A stretch of 64,000 bases of DNA from Glutamicibacter sp. JC586 (GTDB lineage: Bacteria; Actinomycetota; Actinomycetes; Actinomycetales; Micrococcaceae): contig NZ_VHIN01000022.1 in the NCBI RefSeq assembly GCF_009805585.1, positions 124,001 through 188,000 of the forward strand. Direction: 5' to 3'. The position numbers and the translations under genes are program-made. The notes under the pieces are model-generated. The model was not told the origin of the DNA and ran no database searches. It worked only from the letters and a program-made list of their open reading frames with translations. Below are positions 16,599-24,194 of this stretch, one piece after another. How positions within the stretch are numbered: position 1 is the stretch's first letter; each line of letters opens with the position of its first letter.

Positions 16599-18071
16599 AT
16601 GGAATTCGTACTCGAAGAACAAGTGTGGACGGTGTTGGGGCCTTTGAAAGCCGACGTCGGGGGATTTGCAAAAATGCTTGAAGTTAGATCTTCTAACGGA
16701 GATGACGCCGTGGCCAAATGCGTTCGGAAGGAGCCTGGAGCTAAACGAGAAATTTTGATTGGCGATTCGACGGGGGCAGCCAAGTTCCAGGGGACTATAC
16801 CTATCCTGGATGTGGGTGAACATGAAGACTACTGGGTGATTGTCATGCCGCGTGCGGATCAGTCGTTGGCCCAGTACCTTGAAGAAAAGGCGGATTCTTT
16901 AGAGGTCAGCGAGGTTTTGAAGATCCTTAAAGATGTTGCCACTGCTCTTGCAGAGATTAATGGCGAGATTGTTCATCGAGATCTAAAACCGGCGAATATT
17001 TTGTTCCACGAGGGGACTTGGAAGCTGGCGGATTTTGGAATCGCGCGGTACGGTAACGCGAACACTGCCGACAGTACTCGCAAAGCGCACTTTACTTCTC
17101 AGTATGCTGCGCCTGAGCAATGGGAACACAGACACGCAACTGGTGCCACAGACATTTATGCTTTTGGGGTTTTGGCATACAGACTCCTCTCCGGCGCTCT
17201 TCCTTTTGACGGAAATACTCGAGAAGACTTACGTGAACAACATCTGAAATCTGTTCCAGCGGATCTCAAGGTGGGACCGGTAAGGGTGAGAATTCTCGTT
17301 GAAGAGTGCCTGTACAAAGACATGGAAGTCCGTCCTCGCGCCAAGGCACTCTTGGCCCGTCTAGAAAGTATAAAGGAGACCCAAGTTCGGCCAAGTTTAG
17401 CTAGCCTTGCCGAGATCAGTCACGGGCACATTCGCGCGAGGGCGCGACAGCAAGCGGAACTAAAGGCCGAACATGATCAGAGGACCCGGTTTATTGAGCG
17501 CGTGAACGGGGCTAGAAGGATGCTGGAGACCGTAGTCTCAACCATGGAGCAAGAGATTGCTGACTGTGTTCCCACAGCTAGGTTTGTCGATTACGTGGGT
17601 AACGCGGCTCCGCGCTTAGAAGTGGAATTTGGTGCTGCAAAGCTACGATTTGGACGCGTAGAACCGATCGAACAGTGGGATTCGCCTTTCAAAATCATAG
17701 CCGCGTCGAGTATTAGCTTGGACTTCGGAAAGCCGGGACGCGACTGGGTTGGAAGAAGTCATTCATTGTGGTTTTGCGATGCCTTTGAACCTGGGCAGTT
17801 CGGTTGGTACGAACTGGCCTTCATGGAACCAATATTCGAGAATTCGCGGCCGCCAGTTGAACCGTTCGCTTGCTTGCCCTATGAGGCCAAAGACGCTTTG
17901 GATGGTGTGATAGGAAGCCGCCAAGTTGCCTGGCCGGTGACTCTTCTTGATCGGTCCGAACCCAAGGATTTTATAGACCGCTGGTTCGGGTGGTTTGCTG
18001 ATGCCGCGAGGGGCGAGTTGCAGCGCCCAGCAAGCATGCCTGAACGTCCCATTAAAGATATCTGGCGTTGA
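16599..18071 (+). CDS. Ser/Thr protein kinase with a C-terminal domain of unknown function
   Basis: A 490-aa Hanks-type kinase from ATG 16599; the frame can be extended by six codons to GTG 16581. It has the ATP-binding Lys40 (VAKCVRK), catalytic loop HRDLKPAN (126-133), DFGIAR (145-150) and AAPEQ (about 170-174). The glycine-rich loop is poor (GPLKADVGGF). There is no transmembrane segment or PASTA domain, unlike PknB-type housekeeping kinases. A Glu/Arg-rich helix (about 275-320) leads to a roughly 170-residue domain with many Trp and Phe that I cannot name. Its place in the island and its soluble form suggest a defence or signalling kinase, but the substrate is unknown. Confidence 0.85.
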   Translation: MEFVLEEQVWTVLGPLKADVGGFAKMLEVRSSNGDDAVAKCVRKEPGAKREILIGDSTGAAKFQGTIPILDVGEHEDYWVIVMPRADQSLAQYLEEKADSLEVSEVLKILKDVATALAEINGEIVHRDLKPANILFHEGTWKLADFGIARYGNANTADSTRKAHFTSQYAAPEQWEHRHATGATDIYAFGVLAYRLLSGALPFDGNTREDLREQHLKSVPADLKVGPVRVRILVEECLYKDMEVRPRAKALLARLESIKETQVRPSLASLAEISHGHIRARARQQAELKAEHDQRTRFIERVNGARRMLETVVSTMEQEIADCVPTARFVDYVGNAAPRLEVEFGAAKLRFGRVEPIEQWDSPFKIIAASSISLDFGKPGRDWVGRSHSLWFCDAFEPGQFGWYELAFMEPIFENSRPPVEPFACLPYEAKDALDGVIGSRQVAWPVTLLDRSEPKDFIDRWFGWFADAARGELQRPASMPERPIKDIWR

Positions 18072-18287
18072 TGGAATTTCAGGATATTTTATAGATCATT
18101 ACCCATGTTCCCAATAGTCTGAATGTATCAATAATCGTGAATTGGTCACTGTTTTGACACATGGTTTGTGGCACTGGGTTTTGCGATTAAATGACCTTGA
18201 AAATCAGTTGAGTTTCAACTGTCGGCGTTTTTCGGCCAAGCCGTCGCATCGGAGTGTCATAAACGACCGTTAAAGGCGTGTCAATAA
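18072..18287. other. non-coding stretch after the kinase gene
   Basis: No supported gene, no strong terminator and no recognised RNA. Two similar short strings (GTGTCATAAAC at about 18254 and GTGTCAATAA at about 18278) lie just before the mesD-like relic and might mark an old junction, but I would not press this. Confidence 0.3.
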
Positions 18288-18410
18288 GGCAGGATGAGGG
18301 TGGTGACGAAGTGCCGGCGGGACTGCTCCAGCATTGCTGCGCATACGGTGACTTGCTTGCCTTCGGTCAACGCCGCGCCTTTCAGGATCCAATGCGATAA
18401 CTAGGGTCCC
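18288..18410 (-). pseudogene. relic of a mesD-like core methionine synthase gene
   Basis: The minus strand in one frame reads HWILKGAALTEGKQVTV, then AAMLEQ, then SRRHFVTTLI. This lines up with the intact mesD product at 20672-21712 (DWKLSGSELTEGKHDAM, AAVLEQ, TRQHFVTTFI), except that about 14 codons between LEQ and RxHFVTT are deleted. No start codon and no remainder of the gene are present. The protein-level match across both sides of the gap makes homology convincing. Confidence 0.8.
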
Positions 18411-18800
18411 GTCAATCAGTTATTTTCACGACTTGTGGCAGGTTGAAAGGTTGCTCGGGGTGGCAGAGCCAAAACTGCGCTCCATACCGAATTTCCACCG
18501 TGAAAAAGGATTCCAATGAGCCTCAGATTCCAGCAGTTTTTCAGTCGCTGGTCGACGGCATGCTAGTGGGCCTCTAGGCAATAGTAGGAGGCAAAAGCAA
18601 TCTCGAATATTCCATGTTTGGTTAGGCTTGCAGGCAACGAGTTTTGTGTGCAAAAATTTCTTGTTGAATCTTTGGCTAATGAGCTAGATTTAGCCTAATC
18701 ATCAATTTTTCGACACGGGACAAGACGGCTTTAGCGATCATCGCTAATCTATTCTGTTGTGAGGTTTTTGTGCCGATTCGCATTCTTTGAAGCAGGATAA
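18411..18800. other. leader region of the second LAxTG gene
   Basis: About 390 bases with no supported gene. The last 30 bases before TTG 18801 (CGATTCGCATTCTTTGAAGC and the following AGGATAA) closely match the leader of the first LAxTG gene before 2102, so both genes probably share a promoter and ribosome-binding arrangement. Confidence 0.5.
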
Positions 18801-20057
18801 TTGAAAACTAAATTAGGCGCGGCAGTAATGTCCACGGCAATGATCACGGGATTGCTGCTTAGCGACCCGGCCGCAACTGCGGAAGTGATTTCAGAGGAAG
18901 GCGTTTCTACTCCAACGGAATGGTCAACGTCAGCGGACGCGCAGACGGCACCAGTTGTGTTTCAGTCTCCTGTAGTGAACGTTGTTGAATCCGAGAGAAG
19001 CATCCTTCCAGCTGAGTCTTCGGCGGCTGCTGACGATTCCGAGGTGGCCGAAGAATCAGAACCCACGGTGACGGAATCAGCTGCTTCGGCAGAATCTGAC
19101 GTTACATCTGAGCTCACTGCTGAAGTTAGCAAGTCGGCCAAGGTCACCCACGAAGCCAATGAGGCTCAGGTTGAAGACTCAAATGAGGTCCCAGCGTCCG
19201 AGCCAGCTGCGGAACAAACCAAAACAGCTCAAGGGCCGGTGCAAAGAGTATCGGAACCAGTCGCCCCGGTGGCCAAGAGCGTGGCACCTGTTTCACCTGA
19301 GCCATCAATGGAATCCTTCACTTCCTCCGAGGTAGTTTCTCTGGATGACCGCTGGGAAGAAGTCGACGCATTGTTGCCTGATGGCGCTGAGGACTGGAGT
19401 GATGCTCAGTGGGAAGAATTTGAAAATTCCGAAGCTGGGCAAGAGTACATTCGACAGGTCGATGAGCTGTTGGCTGAGGAGTATTCGGCAGAGGATGACT
19501 TTGAACTAACTGAAGAAGAGCAGGCCGTTTGGGAATCACTTTTCGGTTCCCTTCCGGTGGAGAGCCTCGAATGGGATGAGGCCCAATGGGAAGAGTACTT
19601 CTACAGCGACTCTGGGGTTGAGCTCATCCTTCAGATGCTGCCAGTGATTGTTGACAGCATCGAAACTGACGAGGAAGCCGCGGATCTTCAGGAGTTCCTG
19701 GAGGATATTTTTGCCGATGATCCTGAACAGCTCGCGTACTACCTCGAACTGTATCTAGGTATCACGCCAGAAACCACAGGTGGCTCAAGTAGCGGACCTG
19801 AGACGGCTGAAGAGCCTGTCGCTTCAGAAAGCGCTCGTCCGGTAGCCGAAGCAGAGATCAAGCCTGCCGCGGCAATCAGTAAGTCGATTGTCAGCAAGGC
19901 CAAATCGGTGAAGAAGCCAACGCAGGCTAGCGTAGCTGAAACACCTGTTCTTGCTGACACCGGCTTTGGCGGCGCTTGGGCCGTAGGACTCGGTGCGCTG
20001 CTGGCCCTCGCGGGTGCCGTATTTGTGGCGCGCTCCCGCAAGGCTTCTGCGAAGTAG
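18801..20057 (+). CDS. acidic LAxTG-anchored cell-wall surface protein, copy 2
   Basis: A 418-aa paralogue of the protein at 2102-3292. The signal peptide ends near ATA at residues 25-27. A long Ser/Ala/Glu/Pro stalk runs to about 178. The acidic module is repeated twice, with DWSDAQW at 198-204 and EWDEAQW at 257-263, the same 59-residue period as in copy 1. The sorting signal LADTG is at 384-388, followed by a hydrophobic helix and RSRKASAK. Stalks differ much more than the modules and the anchor, as expected for a spacer under weak constraint. The TTG start and leader are conserved. The role is unknown: adhesion, a phage-receptor mask and ion binding are all open. Confidence 0.85.
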   Translation: MKTKLGAAVMSTAMITGLLLSDPAATAEVISEEGVSTPTEWSTSADAQTAPVVFQSPVVNVVESERSILPAESSAAADDSEVAEESEPTVTESAASAESDVTSELTAEVSKSAKVTHEANEAQVEDSNEVPASEPAAEQTKTAQGPVQRVSEPVAPVAKSVAPVSPEPSMESFTSSEVVSLDDRWEEVDALLPDGAEDWSDAQWEEFENSEAGQEYIRQVDELLAEEYSAEDDFELTEEEQAVWESLFGSLPVESLEWDEAQWEEYFYSDSGVELILQMLPVIVDSIETDEEAADLQEFLEDIFADDPEQLAYYLELYLGITPETTGGSSSGPETAEEPVASESARPVAEAEIKPAAAISKSIVSKAKSVKKPTQASVAETPVLADTGFGGAWAVGLGALLALAGAVFVARSRKASAK

Positions 20058-20080
20058 TCCACGCATAAACGCGTGAATTA

Positions 20081-20130
20081 AATAGCTGATGCTGGGAACC
20101 ACCGACGGGTGGTTCCCAGCATCAGCTATT
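20081..20130. terminator. strong bidirectional terminator, 23-bp perfect stem
   Basis: A perfect 23-bp inverted repeat (20081-20103 with 20108-20130) has a 4-base GACG loop and AATA/TATT ends. It lies between the rightward LAxTG gene and the leftward flavin reductase gene and marks the right edge of the island. Confidence 0.9.
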
Positions 20131-20136
20131 TGCCTA

Positions 20137-20685
20137 TTAGTGCCCTAAATGCGAGTCGGCATTCAAGTGGTGCCACGAACGGTTGTGGTAAACCAAAGCG
20201 TCACCAAGCTCGCCTGGCTGGGCGTCTCGTGCGATGTGTGACTGCAGTCCGCGAGCCACGATGACCGTTGAAGTCCCTGCCTGGATGCGTTCCACTACTT
20301 CACAACGTACCCAAGCGCGCACGTTGTCAAAGACTGTTTCTCCGGTGCTCAATCGAGTCCACGTTTGGTCCTGCGCAAAACGATTAATACCGCTGGTAGC
20401 GCCCAATTTTGCTAATTCAATGTCGTGGACATCCAAGGAATGAACAACGACTGTCTGAGCACGAGAGAGTACGTCAGAGGCAGAAGAGAGTGCCGAGATT
20501 GAGAAGACCAGTAATGGCGGATCTACGCTGATTGACGCCACCGATGTTGCGGTCAGGGCAACCGGCCCGTCTCCAGCATCGGCCGTAATGACACTGACCC
20601 CGCCGGGGTGCCCACGAAAGACTGCTTTGAAGTCTTCTGCTGGCAGTGAGTCGGTTGCGTCAATCGTGACTTTAGACGCTGGCAC
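20137..20685 (-). CDS. flavin reductase (FMN-binding split-barrel family)
   Basis: About 182 aa of the flavin reductase-like family that supplies reduced FMN to two-component monooxygenases. Typical features are FRGHPGGVSVITA near residue 25, TATSVASISVDPPLLVFSIS (substrate/flavin contact) and the C-terminal LVYHNRSWHHL. I prefer GTG 20685, with GGAG seven bases upstream; a TTG at 20691 is in frame too. The start overlaps the end of mesD by 14 bases, so it is translated with mesD and mesX. In this position it may feed reduced flavin to MesX or otherwise support the oxygen-dependent MesD reaction; that link is inference. Confidence 0.85.
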   Translation of the reverse strand: MPASKVTIDATDSLPAEDFKAVFRGHPGGVSVITADAGDGPVALTATSVASISVDPPLLVFSISALSSASDVLSRAQTVVVHSLDVHDIELAKLGATSGINRFAQDQTWTRLSTGETVFDNVRAWVRCEVVERIQAGTSTVIVARGLQSHIARDAQPGELGDALVYHNRSWHHLNADSHLGH

Positions 20686-21712
20686 CGACAAGCTCCTCGC
20701 GCAGTACAGCGGCTCCGGCGCTCAACGCACTGAGCTTTTCCAGTGCAACCTTGCGTGGGAATGGCGCCATGCCACAGTTAGTGCTGGCAATGAGCTTGTC
20801 GGCATCTACAAATTCCAGTGCCTTACGCAGAGTCTGTGCGACCTCATCTGGGGTTTCCACGGTTTCGCTGGCCACGTCGATAGCACCGAGCATGACTTTC
20901 TTGCCACGCACCATTTCAACAACTTCAATGGGCACATTCGAGTGGTGGGATTCCAGCGAAACAGTATCGATGGTTGAAGCCTGCAGAAGTGGGAACGACT
21001 TCTCGTAGTGGCGCCACTGTGCGCCCAAGGTAGCCTTCCAATCGTTGTTGGCCTTGATGCCGTAACCGAAGCAAATATGAGCAACAGTTTCAGCCTTGAG
21101 TCCTTCGCAAGCGCGCTCCAGAGCGGCGATTCCCCAGTCAGCAACTTCGTCAAAGAAGACGTTGAAGGCTGGCTCATCAAACTGGATGACATCCACGCCA
21201 GCAGCTTCGAGTTCCTTGGCTTCCTGGTTCAGAATGGTGGCGAACTCCCAAGCCAGCTTTTCGCGGCTCTGGTAGTGAGCATCATACAAGGTATCAACCA
21301 TGGTCATTGGGCCAGGCAAGGTCCACTTGATCTGCTTATCGGTAAATGAACGTAAGACCTTTGCGTCCTCAACAAAGACTGGCTTTTCGCGCTCTACGGC
21401 ACCCACTACGGTAGGCACGCTAGCGTCATAACGGTTACGAATACGCACGGTTTCACGCTTTTCGAAATCAACACCGCTCAGGTGCTCGATAAAGGTGGTC
21501 ACGAAGTGCTGACGAGTCTGTTCACCGTCGCTGATGATGTCAATGCCACGCTGAGTTTGTTCCAAGACAGCTGCACGCATCGCGTCGTGCTTACCTTCGG
21601 TCAGCTCGCTGCCCGAAAGCTTCCAATCGGACCAGAGGACCTCGGGCTGTGCAAGCCATGAAGGCTTAGGTAGGCTGCCGACAATTGAGGTGGGGATTAG
21701 CTTTGAAGTCAT
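20672..21712 (-). CDS. mesD: core methionine synthase, MesD type (folate-independent)
   Basis: A 346-aa protein equivalent to the C-terminal catalytic half of MetE only. All four zinc-site residues are visible: His212 and Cys214 in AHICFG, Glu254 in SLESHH and Cys313 in TNCGMAPF. The N-terminal folate half of MetE is missing. The DUF1852 partner lies directly upstream, which is the established signature of the MesD family, shown in aerobic bacteria to need DUF1852 and oxygen but neither methyl-tetrahydrofolate nor cobalamin. The start is ATG 21712, 17 bases after the stop of mesX. It methylates homocysteine; the methyl donor is not known. Confidence 0.85.
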   Translation of the reverse strand: MTSKLIPTSIVGSLPKPSWLAQPEVLWSDWKLSGSELTEGKHDAMRAAVLEQTQRGIDIISDGEQTRQHFVTTFIEHLSGVDFEKRETVRIRNRYDASVPTVVGAVEREKPVFVEDAKVLRSFTDKQIKWTLPGPMTMVDTLYDAHYQSREKLAWEFATILNQEAKELEAAGVDVIQFDEPAFNVFFDEVADWGIAALERACEGLKAETVAHICFGYGIKANNDWKATLGAQWRHYEKSFPLLQASTIDTVSLESHHSNVPIEVVEMVRGKKVMLGAIDVASETVETPDEVAQTLRKALEFVDADKLIASTNCGMAPFPRKVALEKLSALSAGAAVLREELVGASV

Positions 21713-21729
21713 TATTTGTCTCTCGATTC

Positions 21730-22722
21730 TTAGGCGACTGGCAGTGGACAAGTCGCGGAGAATTGGGTCAGTAATTCTTTATTTGGTGCGATGAAGTGCT
21801 CTTGGGTGTACTTACCCTGGCTGGCACCCAGGCGGGTGCGTTCTTCACGGTCATATTCAATGCGAGTTGGAGCGAAGTCCTGTGCGCTCAAGGATGGGCG
21901 GTAGACCGAAGGAGCCACCGAGTTGCCGTTATAGATCTCCGGGCGGTAGATCTTCTGGAAGGTCTCCATGGTGCTGATCAAGCTGATCAACTGCAGGTTG
22001 GTGTAGTCATTGAGTAAGTCACCGCGGAAGTAGAAAGCAAGTGGGGCTACCGCGCCGGCAGGCATAAAGTAACGAACCTTCAGGCCCATCTTGCCGAAGT
22101 AGGTATCGGTCAAAGAATGCTCATCCTGTTGGTATTCCAGGCCGAGCACTGGGTGGCTGTTGCCCGAGCGGTAGTAAGTCTTGGAGGTGGAGACGCTGAT
22201 GCAAACCACTGGCAGCTGGTTAAAGCGCTCTTTATAAGCTTCAGAATCCAAGAAATGTTGGAAAAGTTGTCCATGAAGGTCACCGAAATCTTCACGTAAC
22301 TTTGGTGCGCCGGAGTCGTTGGCGGCTGCTGCAAGCACCACACTGAAGTCGTAATCGCGAACGTAGGAGGAGAAATTATTGCCGACCATTCCGTGGGTTC
22401 GGGTGCCGGTGAGGCGGTCCACAATGGTGGTGTCTAGAACCTCAAGAAGTGGGAATTGCTGCTCTACACCTTCGCGGGTGTAGTGCACGTTGGCGGAGAT
22501 GATTTCTAGCTCCAGCTCGTAGCGGTCGCCTTCAAGATTGTCCCAGTGAGCCAGCGAATTGAAGCGGCGATTGATCATCGTCAGGGCGTTGCGCAGGTTC
22601 TGCTGACGGTGCTCACCACGGGCCAGATTCGCGAAGTTTGTGGTGGTGCGCGAATCGGTTGAGGGGGTGTAGTTTTCGTCAAATTTGGTCGTGCTGATGC
22701 TGAAGCTGAATTCGTCTGCCAT
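21730..22722 (-). CDS. mesX: MesX, DUF1852 protein required by MesD
   Basis: A 330-aa cytoplasmic protein starting MADEFSFSISTTKFDENYTP, which I recognise as DUF1852. I use ATG 22722; the frame extends to 22782, but that part is outside the family. Conserved-looking segments are RTTTNFANLARGEHR, GMVGNNFSSYVRDYD and TDTYFGKMGLKVRYFMPAGA. By published genetics the DUF1852 partner is needed together with oxygen for MesD activity, so it probably makes or transfers the methyl group. It is the first gene of the mesX-mesD-flavin reductase operon and is divergent from a LysR regulator. Confidence 0.85.
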   Translation of the reverse strand: MADEFSFSISTTKFDENYTPSTDSRTTTNFANLARGEHRQQNLRNALTMINRRFNSLAHWDNLEGDRYELELEIISANVHYTREGVEQQFPLLEVLDTTIVDRLTGTRTHGMVGNNFSSYVRDYDFSVVLAAAANDSGAPKLREDFGDLHGQLFQHFLDSEAYKERFNQLPVVCISVSTSKTYYRSGNSHPVLGLEYQQDEHSLTDTYFGKMGLKVRYFMPAGAVAPLAFYFRGDLLNDYTNLQLISLISTMETFQKIYRPEIYNGNSVAPSVYRPSLSAQDFAPTRIEYDREERTRLGASQGKYTQEHFIAPNKELLTQFSATCPLPVA

Positions 22723-22843
22723 GATGGCCAATCTCTTGCTGGGGCCTTGCGCAGGCCGGGAGTAGGTCGATGCGTCCATCATGCAGTCTCAAAATTGATA
22801 TCAGGTAACTCGATATAACTATGGATTGATATAGACTCAAACT
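22723..22843. promoter_or_regulatory. divergent promoter/operator between mesX and the LysR gene
   Basis: A roughly 120-base intergenic region with repeated GATAT elements (TTGATATCAGG at about 22795, TCGATATAAC at about 22810, TTGATATAG at about 22826). This is the kind of T-N11-A-like symmetric site that a LysR regulator uses to control a divergent operon and itself. The exact sites are inference. Confidence 0.45.
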
Positions 22844-23785
22844 ATGGTTCAGGGAACGCATGGTCTAACACTCCAACATTTGAGGTACTTCACCGCAGTC
22901 GCTGCCGAGGGGTCAATCTCCGCTGCAGCCGATCTGCTTTACGTCGCTCAGCCGAGTATGTCCGCGGCCATGAAAGAGCTCGAATCACGGGTGGGACGCA
23001 CCTTGCTGGTCCGTTCACCTAGGGGAGTGGCACTGACCGCCGAAGGCGCGGAATTCCTCGGCTATGCCCGGCAGGTCCTGGAACAGGTAGAACTTCTAGA
23101 GCACCGCTACCTCGGCCGGCCCTCAGTTCGACGACTACTCGGTGTCTCCACCCAGCACTACTCGTTCGCAGTCGATGCTTTTGTGCGCATGGTCCAAGCC
23201 AGCGGAGCCGAGGAGTATCAGTTTTCGTTGCGCGAGACCCGCACCGAGGAGATCATTGAAGACGTACGCACCCTACGTAGTGACATCGGGATCCTGTACC
23301 GCAACGACTTCAACCGCAAAGTCATCGACAAGCTTTTGCGTGAATCACGACTGGTGTTCCACCCACTGTTCTTGGCTGACCCGCACATTTTCATTTCCCG
23401 CACCAACCCCCTGGCCAGCCGGAAGAAGGCCACGCTGGAAGACCTTGAGGATTTACCGCGGCTCACCTTCGACCAGGGAGCGAACAACCCGTTCTACTTC
23501 GCCGAAGAGGTACTCTCCACCCGCTCAAGCCAACGTGAAATTCAGGTCTCGGACCGCGCCACCATCTTCAACCTGATGATCGGTCTGGGCGGATACACCA
23601 TCTCCACCGGCATCATCAGCGACGAACTTGACCCGTCTATCGTTGCTATCCCGCTGGACATTGATGAGCGCATTGAGATCGGCTGGATCGATCACGCCGG
23701 AATTCCACTGACCGAGCAAGCCCAGCGTTACCTGGCTGAAGTACGTGCCGTGGTGGCCAGTTTCGACGTCGAGGTACTGGGCTAA
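22844..23785 (+). CDS. LysR-family transcriptional regulator
   Basis: A 313-aa regulator with an N-terminal winged helix-turn-helix (LTLQHLRYFTAVAAEGSISAAADLLYVAQPSMS, written here as its parts: LRYFTAVAAEGS, AAADLLYVAQPSMS, AMKELESRVG). It is followed by the linker helix and a periplasmic-binding-like effector domain from about residue 95. It is divergent from mesX-mesD and upstream of the transsulfuration genes, so it is the natural regulator of methionine synthesis here, in the manner of MetR or CysB. The inducer is unknown. Confidence 0.88.
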   Translation: MVQGTHGLTLQHLRYFTAVAAEGSISAAADLLYVAQPSMSAAMKELESRVGRTLLVRSPRGVALTAEGAEFLGYARQVLEQVELLEHRYLGRPSVRRLLGVSTQHYSFAVDAFVRMVQASGAEEYQFSLRETRTEEIIEDVRTLRSDIGILYRNDFNRKVIDKLLRESRLVFHPLFLADPHIFISRTNPLASRKKATLEDLEDLPRLTFDQGANNPFYFAEEVLSTRSSQREIQVSDRATIFNLMIGLGGYTISTGIISDELDPSIVAIPLDIDERIEIGWIDHAGIPLTEQAQRYLAEVRAVVASFDVEVLG

Positions 23786-24012
23786 AACTGTAATACTCTG
23801 TCATCTTCACCCTTCGTGGCGTCATAAATTTGGCCTAAATCCTTGAAAATTCAGGCTTCTCCACTCCTTAGCTCTGTCATAAAGGGGTCTGGGACACAGC
23901 GTCATCATGACAATTTCGCGACATATGAAGCGCGGTGGCCTTCTATGAAGCCCGAGCTTCAATAGCGCTTGCATCGATAAATGCTCATGGCCAACCATGG
24001 AATAACAACAAC

Positions 24013-24097
24013 CCATCAAGAGCGACTAAGAGATCTGGCTCGTTGACGTCGCAGCAACCATCGGGGAACCGAAAGGTGCTAATGCCAGAGACGATGG
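24013..24097 (+). ncRNA. SAM-I (S-box) riboswitch
   Basis: The core of the S-box is readable: ATCAAGAGCGACTAAGAGAT after the 5' P1 strand, CGCAGCAACC, AAGGTGCTAATGCCAGA, and a closing P1 pairing CCATC (24013-24017) with GATGG (24093-24097). It lies about 100 bases upstream of the metY-like gene on the same strand, which is the expected context. Downstream, a CGTACC/GGTACG hairpin (about 24131-24147) and a CCTCG/CGAGG pairing next to the ribosome-binding site suggest control by termination or by start-site occlusion. High S-adenosylmethionine should turn the operon off. Confidence 0.88.
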
Positions 24098-24194
24098 AGC
24101 AGTCCCGAACGCTTACCTAGCGCACTGTGCCTCGTACCCGTTCGGTACGATTCATAGTTCGGTGCACTCCCTCGCTGAGAAACGAGAGGAAGCC

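Noticed and set aside
2102-20057. Prophage or integrative conjugative element
   Set aside because: No phage structural, relaxase or conjugation genes, and no tRNA-based attachment site; the content is defence genes, an IS and a resolvase.
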